Of a DNA stretch of 50,968 nt, positions 36,566-44,642 are shown piece by piece. This DNA comes from Oscillospiraceae bacterium (GTDB lineage Bacteria > Bacillota > Clostridia > Oscillospirales > CAG-272). Both the position numbers and the translations under genes were made by a program. Each line of letters begins with the position of its first letter. The stretch's first letter is position 1. The stretch lies in contig SVTR01000027.1 in assembly GCA_015063685.1 (NCBI GenBank), positions 1-50,968 on the forward strand, in the 5' to 3' direction. The notes beneath the pieces are model-generated. The model was not told where the DNA came from. It did no database searches and saw only the letters and a program-made list of their open reading frames with translations.

Positions 36566-37615
36566 ATGAATCATAAAAATATTGGATACGCCGTGCTGGG
36601 TCTGGGTATCGGTATGGCTCATGCCGATGCCGCCTGGGCATCCCCCGACGCCGATCTTGTGGCTGTTTGCGATATTAACCCCGTACGCCTGCAAAAAGCC
36701 GCTGCCAAATATCCCGGGGTCACCCTGTATGATCAGTTTGATCAGCTGATTGCCGATCCTCGTGTGGATATCATCAGCATTTGTCTCCCCAGCGCCATGC
36801 ACGCAGACTTTGCTGTTCGCGCCATGGAGGCAGGGAAGCATGTGCTCATCGAAAAGCCCATCGACATTACCCCCGAGAGAGCCATCCTTATTGAAGAGGT
36901 TCGGATCCGCACGGGACGCAAGGCGGGCGTGGTGCATCAGAACCGCTTCAATGCCAATATGTACCCCATCCGCGATGCCATCGACAGCGGCAAGCTGGGA
37001 AAGCTTATCCTGGGTACCTTTGGTGTCAAATGGTACCGCGAGCAGTCTTACTATGATAACGGCGGCTGGCGAGGCACCTGGGAGATGGACGGCGGCGGAT
37101 CTCTGATGAACCAGGCCGTGCATACCGTTGATCTGATGCAATGGCTCATGGGAGACGTGGCTTCCGTCACCTCTACCATGGGGATCTATAACCACGATAT
37201 CAAAACCGAGGATATGACTGCCTCTCTCATCCAATTCAAAAACGGCGCGGCGGCTACCTTTGTCAGTACGACCTGCGCCTATCCCGGGATCTCTACCGAG
37301 ATCATGCTCTACGGAACCGGGGGTTCTGTAGAGGCTGACGCCGATACCTTGAAGATCTGGAAAATAAAAAATGCCCCCGATGAGGAGGCAGAAGAGCAGA
37401 AAATGCTGGAGCTGTACGGAGAGGGCAATCTGGCTTGCATGATGCGAGAGCCTGATCGACTTTTCGGTCACGCCCATGTGGTGGCGGATATGATCGCCGC
37501 CGTGCGTGATGACCGAGACCCTGAGGTCATGCCTGCCGAGGCCATCAAAAGCGTGGCCATTGTGAATGCGGTGTACCGCTCGGCCAGAACAGGGAAGACG
37601 GTGTATTTTTCCTGA
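36566..37615 (+). CDS. Gfo/Idh/MocA-family NAD(P)-dependent dehydrogenase
   Basis: 349 aa. N-terminal Rossmann fold YAVLGLGIGMAHADAA...DLVAVCDI, catalytic EKP at residues 96-98 (HVLIEKPIDI), and the C-terminal alpha/beta domain with GGGSLMNQAVHTVDLMQWLMG (the conserved His-x2-Asp). Members oxidise or epimerise sugars, inositols or their derivatives. SD is GAGGAT, weak. The gap of 48 nt to the GH35 gene and no visible promoter suggest cotranscription, which fits stepwise use of galactosides. Exact substrate unknown. Confidence 0.9.
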   Translation: MNHKNIGYAVLGLGIGMAHADAAWASPDADLVAVCDINPVRLQKAAAKYPGVTLYDQFDQLIADPRVDIISICLPSAMHADFAVRAMEAGKHVLIEKPIDITPERAILIEEVRIRTGRKAGVVHQNRFNANMYPIRDAIDSGKLGKLILGTFGVKWYREQSYYDNGGWRGTWEMDGGGSLMNQAVHTVDLMQWLMGDVASVTSTMGIYNHDIKTEDMTASLIQFKNGAAATFVSTTCAYPGISTEIMLYGTGGSVEADADTLKIWKIKNAPDEEAEEQKMLELYGEGNLACMMREPDRLFGHAHVVADMIAAVRDDRDPEVMPAEAIKSVAIVNAVYRSARTGKTVYFS

Positions 37616-37629
37616 AGCTTGCAAAAGCA

Positions 37630-37756
37630 AATAAAAAAGCACACCTGTGACTCCAGTTGCGCGCTGATATCATAAGGTTGATACTCCGCAAGATGAAGAA
37701 GACAGCTGTGCTGTGTGGGAAAAACGAGAACCTGTTTGGGGCAGGTTCTCAAGCGC
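37630..37756 (-). ncRNA. Candidate small RNA, possibly 6S-like
   Basis: A minus-strand promoter (37763-37791) points into a 127-nt stretch with no ORF that ends at a T-run (complement of 37633-37638). The RNA would begin near CTTGCGC, form a strong hairpin GAGAACCTG...CAGGTTCTC (37728-37752), then a TCTTCATCTTGCGG stretch, a small GTATCA/TGATAT hairpin, and GCGCAA that can pair with the 5' TTGCGC to close a long rod with a large internal loop. That layout recalls 6S RNA, but it is shorter than usual and the identity is a guess. Function unknown otherwise. It is convergent with the Gfo/Idh/MocA gene. Confidence 0.5.
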
Positions 37757-37762
37757 AAGTAT

Positions 37763-37791
37763 ATTATACTACAAACCGATCGTTTTGTAAA
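37763..37791 (-). promoter_or_regulatory. Promoter of the candidate small RNA
   Basis: Minus strand: TTTACA (37786-37791), 17-nt spacer, TATAAT (37763-37768). No coding start follows within 130 nt on that strand. Confidence 0.65.
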
Positions 37792-37951
37792 TATCCAAAA
37801 TAACCAAAATATTCGCAATATTTTCTTTTTTACGAGCAACGATGGACGGTGCTAACTGGTCTCTTGATTGGCTGAGACAGAGGCGGACCGAAGCTATAGG
37901 GCATTTCTGAATAAGCAAGGTCGGCAAATTTCGAAAAAAATGATAAAACCA

Positions 37952-37980
37952 TTGACTTTTATCAAACCCTGTGCTATAAT
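37952..37980 (+). promoter_or_regulatory. Promoter of the 103-aa protein gene
   Basis: TTGACT (37952-37957), 17-nt spacer, TATAAT (37975-37980). Confidence 0.8.
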
Positions 37981-38032
37981 ATACTTTAATTATGAATGAA
38001 TGCGGTGCTTTTGCGCCGGAAAGGAGTTTCGA

Positions 38033-38344
38033 ATGAGTGAGTTGAATGCAAGCGGTAGCCCCTTGGTGGGCGGAAAATATCTGATGTACAAGGATCGCCC
38101 CTTAGTTCGTGAGGGTGATACCATTTGCTACGGTGATATGACCGAAAAATATATTCTCGTCATGGAGATCATGAGCTATAAGGAAGAGGAGGGCGAGCGC
38201 CTGCCTGATCAGATCCTGGTACAGGTGCTGGAAAGCCGCGATCAGAGCAAGATCGTCCGTCAGGGCTTCCACAAGGGACTTTACGAGGCCTTTGGATATG
38301 GCATGATTTGGCTGGAGCATGCGCTGGCACAGGACGAGGCCTGA
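38033..38344 (+). CDS. Unknown small cytosolic protein
   Basis: 103 aa from the ATG at 38033, which has AAAGGAG 7 nt upstream. Sequence MSELNASGSPLVGGKYLMYK, then alternating strands (YILVMEIMSYKEE, DQILVQVLES) and a helix (HKGLYEAFGYGMIWLEHALAQ). Acidic, no TM helix and no Cys. No known family recognised. It has a strong promoter and is followed after 81 nt by the serine hydrolase gene, which may be cotranscribed. Confidence 0.75.
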   Translation: MSELNASGSPLVGGKYLMYKDRPLVREGDTICYGDMTEKYILVMEIMSYKEEEGERLPDQILVQVLESRDQSKIVRQGFHKGLYEAFGYGMIWLEHALAQDEA

Positions 38345-38425
38345 TCTTTCAATCTGTACAAAAATAAGCGGCAGACCGTGGCTCCCGGTGGATCACGCGT
38401 CTGCCCCTTTGTATCAGGAGGCAAT

Positions 38426-39496
38426 ATGAAAATCTGTCATTGCATAAACGTGCTGAGCCGTGGCTTGGCTGAAAACGCCTTCCCTTCTGCGGCGGTTGCC
38501 GTGGGGCGGGGCAGAGAGGTATATTTGAGAGAGGTCATGGGCCATCGAACAACTTCTCCCGACCTCGTGCCTGCCGATTTCGATACCCTGTACGACCTGG
38601 CATCCCTGACCAAGCTGGTGGCGACCACCATGGTCACCTTGAAGCTTTTGGAAGAGGGCAGGCTTCTTTTGACCCATACCCTTGGACGTTATTTTACGGA
38701 AGATGAGTTAAAGGATGCCCCCGAGGGGCGAAGAAACGTCACGGTGTTTCAGCTGATGACCCATACCTCGGGCATCACTCCCCATATCCCTCTGCATCTG
38801 CGGCTTACAGACCCCGAGGATGCGGTGAAGACCATTCTGGCCTCTCCCCCTGTATGCCCGCCCGGCACTCAGGTTTACTATTCCTGTATGGGTTATATCC
38901 TGCTTGCCAAGATACTGGAGCGTATCACGGGAAGCTCCTTGGACGCTCTGGCACGCCGGCGAGTTTTCGAGCCTCTGGGAATGACCCATACCACCTATTG
39001 TCCCACTTCACGCAATGTGGCGGCCACCGAATTTTCCACCCTGCGCGGTTGCTATATCAGCGGGGAAGTCCATGACGAAAATGCCCATTTCTTGGGCGGT
39101 GTCTCGGGAAACGCAGGGGTCTTTTCCACCTTGGACGATATGAGCACCTTTGCCATGATGCTCTCTGAGCGCGGGCGTATTCCGAGCGGAAGATTCCTTG
39201 CAGCTTCTACCTTTGATCTGGCTGTTCGTAATTTTACCCCCGGCCTTGCTGAGTGTCGCGGCCTGGGCTTCCAGCTCAAGCCACCCGTGCCGGCGTTGTC
39301 GGCCATGGGAGACCTCATGAGCGAGGGAAGCTACGGCCACACGGGATTTACGGGGACGTCCCTGTATGTGGACGCCCAAACCGGCTTGTGGGGGGTATTG
39401 CTGACCAATGCCGTGCATTTTGGCCGAGACAAAACCGCATTCCTGGATCTGCGCCGTGCTTTCCACAATGCCATGGTGGGAGATTTTGAGTCATGA
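38426..39496 (+). CDS. Serine hydrolase, beta-lactamase / esterase EstB family
   Basis: 356 aa from the ATG at 38426 (AGGAGG 6 nt upstream). Class C beta-lactamase-like fold: catalytic SxxK is S60-L-T-K63 (YDLASLTK), and the HTGFTG motif near the end stands where KTG or HxG is expected. The second motif is Y152-S-C rather than Y-x-N (VYYSCMGYILLAKILERITG), so the usual Asn is replaced by Cys. No signal peptide, so a cytosolic peptidase or esterase is more likely than a beta-lactamase. Substrate unknown. Confidence 0.88.
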   Translation: MKICHCINVLSRGLAENAFPSAAVAVGRGREVYLREVMGHRTTSPDLVPADFDTLYDLASLTKLVATTMVTLKLLEEGRLLLTHTLGRYFTEDELKDAPEGRRNVTVFQLMTHTSGITPHIPLHLRLTDPEDAVKTILASPPVCPPGTQVYYSCMGYILLAKILERITGSSLDALARRRVFEPLGMTHTTYCPTSRNVAATEFSTLRGCYISGEVHDENAHFLGGVSGNAGVFSTLDDMSTFAMMLSERGRIPSGRFLAASTFDLAVRNFTPGLAECRGLGFQLKPPVPALSAMGDLMSEGSYGHTGFTGTSLYVDAQTGLWGVLLTNAVHFGRDKTAFLDLRRAFHNAMVGDFES

Positions 39497-39557
39497 AAGA
39501 CTCGTTTCAGCAAAGAAAAATATCTGTAAAAAACCACAAAAAAATTGTAAAAACCTC

Positions 39558-39586
39558 TTGACAAACGTCAAAGGGTGTGATATAAT
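39558..39586 (+). promoter_or_regulatory. Promoter of the tRNA-Thr pair
   Basis: TTGACA (39558-39563), 17-nt spacer, TATAAT (39581-39586). Confidence 0.9.
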
Positions 39587-39612
39587 AGTCAAGTCTTGAG
39601 CGCCTTATGCTT

Positions 39613-39688
39613 GCTGGTATAGCTCAGTCGGTAGAGCACGTCATTGGTAATGACGAGGTCATCAGTTCGAATCTGATTACCAGCTCCA
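39613..39688 (+). tRNA. tRNA-Thr (anticodon GGU), copy 1
   Basis: 76 nt with encoded CCA. Acceptor GCTGGTA pairs with TACCAGC; discriminator T. Anticodon arm CGTCA-TTGGTAA-TGACG, anticodon GGT. T-arm GTTCGAATC. Confidence 0.96.
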
Positions 39689-39704
39689 AAGACGCTCAGG
39701 ATAT

Positions 39705-39780
39705 GCTGGTATAGCTCAGTCGGTAGAGCACGTCATTGGTAATGACGAGGTCATCAGTTCGAATCTGATTACCAGCTCCA
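39705..39780 (+). tRNA. tRNA-Thr (anticodon GGU), copy 2
   Basis: Identical in sequence to the copy at 39613-39688 and 16 nt downstream of it; both should come from one transcript. Confidence 0.96.
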
Positions 39781-39809
39781 AAAAGCACTGCATCCGCAGT
39801 GCTTTTTTG
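39780..39809 (+). terminator. Intrinsic terminator of the tRNA-Thr pair
   Basis: AAAAGCACTGC-atcc-GCAGTGCTTTTTT directly after the second tRNA. Confidence 0.9.
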
Positions 39810-39815
39810 ATTGTT

Positions 39816-40142
39816 GGGCATCTCTAAATACTCAGTGTGCGGCGAGATGCGAGGGATTTTTTCGTCAGACTAAAGGTCACCTCTAAAAACTCTCTTGACG
39901 GCGAAGCCGTAGTGATTTTTCCGTCATATTTCACAGATTTTTCTTCGCGTAGCTCTACTACGCGTGCGAAAAATTGTATCATCTGACGCAAAACTCCCTT
40001 GCGGCTCGCTCGCCAATAGAGTTTTTAGAGGTTCCCTAAACAAAAATCTGCGCGCATAGTCGTCCCTATGCGAAAGAATTTTGTGACGTATGACGGAAAA
40101 AGCACCGCCATATCGGCGTGCGATGAGTTTTTAGAGATGCCC
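39816..40142 (+). mobile_element. 161-bp MITE, copy 2, split by another MITE
   Basis: Outer ends GGGCATCTCTAAATACTC and GAGTTTTTAGAGATGCCC, flanked by TGTT at 39812-39815 and 40143-40146. Removing 39875-40040 (inner element and one TAAA) leaves exactly 161 bp, the length of copies 1 and 3. Same orientation as copy 1. Confidence 0.93.
39875..40036 (+). mobile_element. 162-bp MITE of a second subfamily, nested in copy 2
   Basis: Ends GGTCACCTCTAAAAACTC and GAGTTTTTAGAGGTTCCC; flanking TAAA at 39871-39874 and 40037-40040. The ends differ from those of the 161-bp MITE mainly in the first positions, and the centre also holds a hairpin (CGCGTAG...CTACGCG), so the two are related. No ORF. Confidence 0.92.
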
Positions 40143-40199
40143 TGTTGTCCGATATAGGTAAAAAATACTGAAATTTCTCGTGAAATTTTCATTTACCTA

Positions 40200-40228
40200 T
40201 TGACAAATCCAATATTTTGGAGTATAAT
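40200..40228 (+). promoter_or_regulatory. Promoter of rpsU
   Basis: TTGACA (40200-40205), 17-nt spacer, TATAAT (40223-40228). It begins 58 nt after the MITE. Confidence 0.9.
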
Positions 40229-40234
40229 AGGCAA

Positions 40235-40345
40235 AGAGTTTGCCGATAGTGGCCTTATGCCGCTTTTCGGTGGTCTGCACCGAAAGAAGCGGAGGGTCGT
40301 GTCGGCGGCTATCTCCGGCGTTAAGCGAGGGGAGGGAAAACAGAA
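40235..40345 (+). promoter_or_regulatory. Structured leader of rpsU
   Basis: About 110 nt of untranslated RNA. It can form CCGCTT-TTCGGTG / CACCGAA-AGAAGCGG at 40260-40292 with a GTCTG loop, and a second GC-rich hairpin region near 40300-40320. The GGGAGGG ribosome site lies at 40330-40336. Autoregulation by S21 is possible, not shown. Confidence 0.45.
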
Positions 40346-40522
40346 ATGGCAGAGGTTAAAGTCAAAGAGGGCGAGTCCTTGGACAGTGCTCTTCGCCGCT
40401 TTAAGCGTCAGGTCGCCCGCTCTGGGACCTTGGCAGAGCTCCGTAAGAGAGAGTGCTATGAGAAGCCCAGCGTTAAGCGTAAGAAAAAGTCTGAAGCTGC
40501 ACGCAAGAGAAAGTACAAGTAA
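40346..40522 (+). CDS. rpsU: 30S ribosomal protein S21
   Basis: 58 aa: starts [20 protein letters not shown], then [20 protein letters not shown] and a basic tail ending RKRKYK. This is the typical bS21 length and sequence: a small, highly basic protein of the 30S platform near the 3' end of 16S rRNA, involved in initiation. ATG at 40346 with GGGAGGG upstream. It has its own promoter and terminator and stands ahead of prmC, unlike the rpsU-yqeY arrangement common in Firmicutes. Confidence 0.95.
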   Translation: MAEVKVKEGESLDSALRRFKRQVARSGTLAELRKRECYEKPSVKRKKKSEAARKRKYK

Positions 40523-40540
40523 TAGATAGCTATTACCTTC

Positions 40541-40571
40541 AAAAAGCGAGTCGGAAACGGCTCGCTTTTTG
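40541..40571 (+). terminator. Intrinsic terminator of rpsU
   Basis: AAAAAGCGAG-tCGgaaaCGg-CTCGCTTTTT, 18 nt after the stop codon. Confidence 0.9.
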
Positions 40572-40622
40572 ATTTTCCTGAAAATGTTACAAAATCCCCT
40601 ATCATTTTTTTGAAAACCGTGT

Positions 40623-40628
40623 TATAAT
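40623..40628 (+). promoter_or_regulatory. Possible -10 box of prmC
   Basis: TATAAT preceded by a G+T stretch; the hexamer 17 nt upstream (TATCAT) is a poor -35 box, so the promoter is weak or needs an activator. Confidence 0.4.
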
Positions 40629-40656
40629 AAACTGTTATCTTATTTGGGAGGTAGGT

Positions 40657-41505
40657 ATGCCATATTCTTATCATAGTCTCAGCGCTTGTCTTGAAGCGGC
40701 AGGTCTCTCTCCCGAATCGGCCAAGGAGGAGGCACTTCTCCTTATGGAAGCCTTTGCGGACGTGAGCCGTGTGTCGCTCCTCTGTGACCGACACAGAGTA
40801 TACCATGTCCCGACCCTCGATGCCGCCGTGGAAAAGCGCCTTGCCCGCTATCCCCTCCAGTATATTTTGGGACAGTGGGACTTTTTCGGGTGTACCTTTA
40901 AGGTGAACGAGCATTGCCTCATCCCAAGACCGGACACCGAGCTTCTGGTAGAAACGGCCATCAAAATCCTGCCTCAGGGCGGTGTTTTCGCTGACCTCTG
41001 TACGGGGAGCGGTTGTATCGCCGTGTCTGTCTTGAAGCATCGTCCGGATCTTTGCGCCGTGTCGTTGGAGCTTTACCCCGATACCTTGGCATTGGCCGTA
41101 GAAAATGCCGAGGTCAACGGAGTCGCTCAAAGATTTATTCCTGTCTGCGCCGATCTGTTGACTGACGGAAAAGATGCCCTCCTTTCCCACGCACCCTTAT
41201 GCGGCATTCTTTCCAATCCCCCCTACATCCCCCGCGCGGTGGTGGACGAGCTGGCTCCGGAGCTGTTTTTCGAGCCTCGCGCTGCCCTGGACGGCGGTGA
41301 GGACGGTTTGGTGTTTTATCGCAAGATTTTGGCGGATTACCCGGATCTTTTGGATAGTCAAGCCCCCCTTCTTCTTGAGATCGGCTACGATCAGGCAGAT
41401 GCGCTGCTGTCCTTGGGACGTACCTATTGTCCCCACAGGTCAGCGGAGATCCTCACGGATTTGGGCGGTAATCCCCGTGTGGCTGCTTTTCGGCACGAAA
41501 TTTGA
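40657..41505 (+). CDS. prmC: Peptide chain release factor N5-glutamine methyltransferase
   Basis: 282 aa, SD GGGAGG. It methylates the Gln of the GGQ motif in release factors RF1 and RF2 using S-adenosylmethionine. N-terminal helical domain (LSACLEAAGLSPESAKEEALLLMEA), then PLQYILGQWDFFG and CLIPRPDTELLVE; SAM-binding DLCTGSGCIAVS from residue 113; catalytic NPPY at 187-190; and EPRAALDGGEDGLVFYRKI. All expected motifs are present. In many Firmicutes it follows prfA; here it stands between rpsU and ddl. Confidence 0.94.
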   Translation: MPYSYHSLSACLEAAGLSPESAKEEALLLMEAFADVSRVSLLCDRHRVYHVPTLDAAVEKRLARYPLQYILGQWDFFGCTFKVNEHCLIPRPDTELLVETAIKILPQGGVFADLCTGSGCIAVSVLKHRPDLCAVSLELYPDTLALAVENAEVNGVAQRFIPVCADLLTDGKDALLSHAPLCGILSNPPYIPRAVVDELAPELFFEPRAALDGGEDGLVFYRKILADYPDLLDSQAPLLLEIGYDQADALLSLGRTYCPHRSAEILTDLGGNPRVAAFRHEI

Positions 41506-41575
41506 AAAAAGCACATATGATGACATTGACCGCCACCGTCGGCGGTCCAATTCAAGTCTACGAGGAGCTACAGAT

Positions 41576-42616
41576 ATGAAAATATTGGTTTTAGCCGGGG
41601 GACTTTCTCCGGAACGGGACGTGTCTCTGACGTCGGGCAGCTTGATTGCGGGCGCTCTTGCCAGAAAAGGACATGCGGTTTGCACGGCTGATCTCTACAC
41701 CGGCAGATCCATCCATGGCGATATCCCCGCATATAGCGAGACCCCCATCCCACCCTATACCGTAGGCAAGCAGGTACCGGATTTGGCCGCTTTAATGGCC
41801 GAAACGGGTTACGGATACCGCCGTATCGCCCCCAATGTTCCCGCTTTGTGGCGAGAGGCTGACGTGGTATTCATTGCCCTTCACGGAGACGTGGGAGAGA
41901 ACGGTCAGCTCCAGGCAGCGCTGGATATGGAATGCATTCCTTACACGGGTACGGGATATGCGGGAAGTCTTTTGGCTATGGATAAAGACCTGTCCAAGCA
42001 GCTTTTGTCCCGCGCAGATATTCCCACCCCCCCATGGGTTACCTGTAAGCTGTCTCGGGGCATTGATCCTGTTATGGAACAGATTGAGACCGAGATTGGT
42101 TATCCCTGCGTTATCAAGCCCTGCTCCTGCGGTTCCAGCGTGGGTGTGTCCCTGGTGTCGGATCGCGCAAGCCTGGCCGGAGCTCTTGAAGCAGCGGCAG
42201 CCTATGAGGATACCATCCTGGCTGAGCGCATGATCAAGGGCAGGGAATTGACCGTGGGTATCCTCGACGGACGGGTTCTGCCCCCCGTGGAGATCATTCC
42301 CAAGACCGGCTTTTACGATTATCATAATAAGTACCAGGCGGGCTGTACCGAAGAGGTGTGTCCCGCGGCGCTTTCGGAAGAAACGGTTTGCCGATTGAAT
42401 CAGCTCGCCCTCCGTGCCTTTGAGGTGCTTCGTTTGGGTGGATATGCTCGTTTTGACTACATACTGGACGCCGACGGCACTCCCTGGTGCCTGGAGGCCA
42501 ATACCCTTCCGGGGATGACGCCTCTGAGCCTTTTGCCCTTGTCCGCCAAGGCCGCAGGTGTGGATTACGATACCCTTTGCGAAACCATGGTGCTCATGGC
42601 GCGTCGGGATGCTTGA
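41576..42616 (+). CDS. ddl: D-alanine--D-alanine ligase
   Basis: 346 aa from the ATG at 41576 (GAGGAG 10 nt upstream). It is an ATP-grasp enzyme that joins two D-Ala for peptidoglycan precursors. Motifs: LAGGLSPERDVSLTSG at the N-terminus, ALHGDVGENGQLQAALDMECIPYTGTGY, the ATP-grasp lysine region YPCVIKPCSCGSSVGVSLV, LEANTLPGMTPLSLLP at the C-terminus. Between prmC and ddl lies a small hairpin CCGCC-accgtc-GGCGG (41531-41546). No separate promoter is seen, so cotranscription with prmC is likely. Confidence 0.93.
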   Translation: MKILVLAGGLSPERDVSLTSGSLIAGALARKGHAVCTADLYTGRSIHGDIPAYSETPIPPYTVGKQVPDLAALMAETGYGYRRIAPNVPALWREADVVFIALHGDVGENGQLQAALDMECIPYTGTGYAGSLLAMDKDLSKQLLSRADIPTPPWVTCKLSRGIDPVMEQIETEIGYPCVIKPCSCGSSVGVSLVSDRASLAGALEAAAAYEDTILAERMIKGRELTVGILDGRVLPPVEIIPKTGFYDYHNKYQAGCTEEVCPAALSEETVCRLNQLALRAFEVLRLGGYARFDYILDADGTPWCLEANTLPGMTPLSLLPLSAKAAGVDYDTLCETMVLMARRDA

Positions 42617-42631
42617 TATACCGAATGATCG

Positions 42632-42692
42632 AGGGACTGAGTCAAAAGCTTTTACGGAAGCAAATGACTCAGTCCCTTCTTTGTGCTTTTTT
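42632..42692 (+). terminator. Intrinsic terminator of prmC-ddl
   Basis: AGGGACTGAGTCA (42632-42644) pairs with TGACTCAGTCCCT (42665-42677), followed by a T-rich tail. Confidence 0.85.
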
Positions 42693-42732
42693 TGTGTGAA
42701 AACAATTTATTTTCAGGGAATCCCCAAAATCC

Positions 42733-42761
42733 TTGACAATCGACCGGATGTATGGTAAAAT
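42733..42761 (+). promoter_or_regulatory. Promoter of the TerB cassette
   Basis: TTGACA (42733-42738), 17-nt spacer, TAAAAT (42756-42761). It is the only clear promoter in front of the three cassette genes. Confidence 0.8.
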
Positions 42762-42797
42762 AATATATTACCAACCTACAGAGGAAAGGAGGATACC

Positions 42798-44642
42798 ATG
42801 AGCCGGGATGAAAAGCAAAACACACGGGAGGAGATCAACCGCAGAGACCGGGATCTGGACGAATTCTGGGATATTGACCGCCTTTTACCCCAGCAGAAAA
42901 GCGCTCCGAAGTATACGCCTGTCACGACACGGAAAACGCCGGAGGCCATAGAGATCGAGGTGCCTTCCCCGAAGGAACCGAAGAAGCCCGTGATCAGAAC
43001 CGTGACTGTCCCGCCAACAGGCTCGTCTCCCTTGTCATTTTCCCATGAGGAAAAGCCTGTGGCCGATGATATCCCCCCGGATAGAAGGGAATCTGTCGTT
43101 GGAGAGAAGGCGGGCCCGATACCCGTACTGCTGTGTGAGTATGCGCCGGACAATCTTCTTTTGCACAATGTAAAGGTGTATGAATGGCATTCCAATTACC
43201 ATTATTTTGACCAGTTCATCAAGGATGCCGTGGCCTATGCCCGGGTCGGCGGCAAGGAGACCAAGGCAGAGCCCTTCTTCTCCTACTTCCCTCAATATGC
43301 CCAACTGAACCGCCGCCAACGTGCCTGGTATTTGTACTGGCGCGATCAGGTGCGTGCGGAGATTTACCCCCAAACAGACTATGCCTACATTCTTCTGTAT
43401 CTTTTCGAGCTGATCAATCTTCCTGTCGAGGAAGACATGGCCGAGGAGCACAGGGATCTTATGGCAAAGGTTTGGATGGCCTATCGCAAAACCTACCCTC
43501 AACTGGATCACTACGCCTGCGAGTGGCTTTGCGATTATTGTCTGATCCATCGCCTGAGTGCCCCCATTCTTCATCTTTTGCCCGCCTTGGGTCAGATCAT
43601 ATCCATGGCGCGACTGAAGGAGTTTTATCTTTCAGCCATGATTTCGGTAGGAAATGACAAGGTCAACGTAGCGTCCGCTAAGGTGCTGCTATCCTACTCC
43701 TGCCAGTATGATTATCGAAAGAGCAAATTCTACAGCGGCGAGCATAAGGCGTTGTTTGACGACGTGATCCCCCGCGCCTTGGCGGAAGTCTTTCCCATGC
43801 TGATCGCCAGAGGACAGCCCGTTGCCGGATTACATGGGGGACAAAGCTATATGCAGGATTCTGTGGTGAGCCGCGACGCTTTCGTTGGCGCCTTGTGCGC
43901 GTATAGCTGTAAGCGTCGGATCGAGTTATCCTATGCTTCCTTTTCACGCTCCCATGACCTTCGCTTTTTGGTGGGAGATATGGTCAAGCATGTGGAAAAT
44001 CGCATCCGCGCCGCTATCCTGGTGCGTTCCAAGCTGACCACCCATTTTCTCACTGTCCCCCTGCGTCAGGCATTGGATACCTGGCTGGATGATCATCTTC
44101 CATCTCCCGAGGTAGCCAAGAGACGGGCAGAGATGAACAAGCCCCGCCCCGAGTACGAGGCTCTGTATGATCTCCCCCATACCGCAGTCTCCATTGAATC
44201 CGCCGATGCCATCGAGCAATCCTCTTGGGAGACTACCAAAATTTTGGTGGAGGCCTTTGTCGACGAGGAGCTGAGTCCCGTGCCCGAAGAAGGGATGGAT
44301 GATATCACTTCTGTACCCATATCTTCTCCCCCGTTGGAGGAATCTGCTCCGGCTGCCGAAACCGCACCGTCCTGTGAGTCGCCCGAGGATGTGGATTCCC
44401 CCCTTCTCCAAGCTCTCGGTGATCGTGCCGAATTTGTCCTCGCTGTCCTTCGCCGTGACAGGGCAGGGCAGAAGGCCTATTGCGCGGTCCATAAAAAGCT
44501 ACCCGACGCCGTGGTGGATGAGATCAATGACCTGACTGTGGAGCATGAGATTTTCGATATGATTATCGAAGAGAATGGTTGCGGCGGCTATCAGATTATT
44601 GAAGATTATCGGGACATGATCAAAGAAATATTGAACGTGTAA
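42798..44642 (+). CDS. TerB-N / TerB-C domain protein
   Basis: 614 aa; SD AAAGGAGG 6 nt before the ATG. The first 105 residues are polar and disordered-looking. TerB-N spans about 111-315: NLLLHNVKVYEWHSNYHYFDQF, FFSYFPQYAQLNRRQRAWYLYWRDQVR, YAYILLYLFELINLP. TerB-C spans about 370-612 and ends EHEIFDMIIEENGCGGYQIIEDYRDMIKEIL. The tellurite-resistance TerB core between them is not evident. Anantharaman, Iyer and Aravind linked TerB-N/C proteins with helicases and ATPases in predicted DNA-processing systems. Here the next two genes are exactly such enzymes. The stop codon TAA is formed by the first bases of a 160-bp repeat. Confidence 0.85.
   Translation: MSRDEKQNTREEINRRDRDLDEFWDIDRLLPQQKSAPKYTPVTTRKTPEAIEIEVPSPKEPKKPVIRTVTVPPTGSSPLSFSHEEKPVADDIPPDRRESVVGEKAGPIPVLLCEYAPDNLLLHNVKVYEWHSNYHYFDQFIKDAVAYARVGGKETKAEPFFSYFPQYAQLNRRQRAWYLYWRDQVRAEIYPQTDYAYILLYLFELINLPVEEDMAEEHRDLMAKVWMAYRKTYPQLDHYACEWLCDYCLIHRLSAPILHLLPALGQIISMARLKEFYLSAMISVGNDKVNVASAKVLLSYSCQYDYRKSKFYSGEHKALFDDVIPRALAEVFPMLIARGQPVAGLHGGQSYMQDSVVSRDAFVGALCAYSCKRRIELSYASFSRSHDLRFLVGDMVKHVENRIRAAILVRSKLTTHFLTVPLRQALDTWLDDHLPSPEVAKRRAEMNKPRPEYEALYDLPHTAVSIESADAIEQSSWETTKILVEAFVDEELSPVPEEGMDDITSVPISSPPLEESAPAAETAPSCESPEDVDSPLLQALGDRAEFVLAVLRRDRAGQKAYCAVHKKLPDAVVDEINDLTVEHEIFDMIIEENGCGGYQIIEDYRDMIKEILNV

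Noticed and set aside
37899..37913. GGGCATTTCTGAATA, resembling a MITE end
   Set aside because: Several mismatches to the 161-bp MITE end, no partner end within 200 bp and no flanking duplication.
40200..40529. 109-codon frame overlapping rpsU
   Set aside because: It starts inside the promoter and is out of frame with the clear S21 sequence at 40346-40522.
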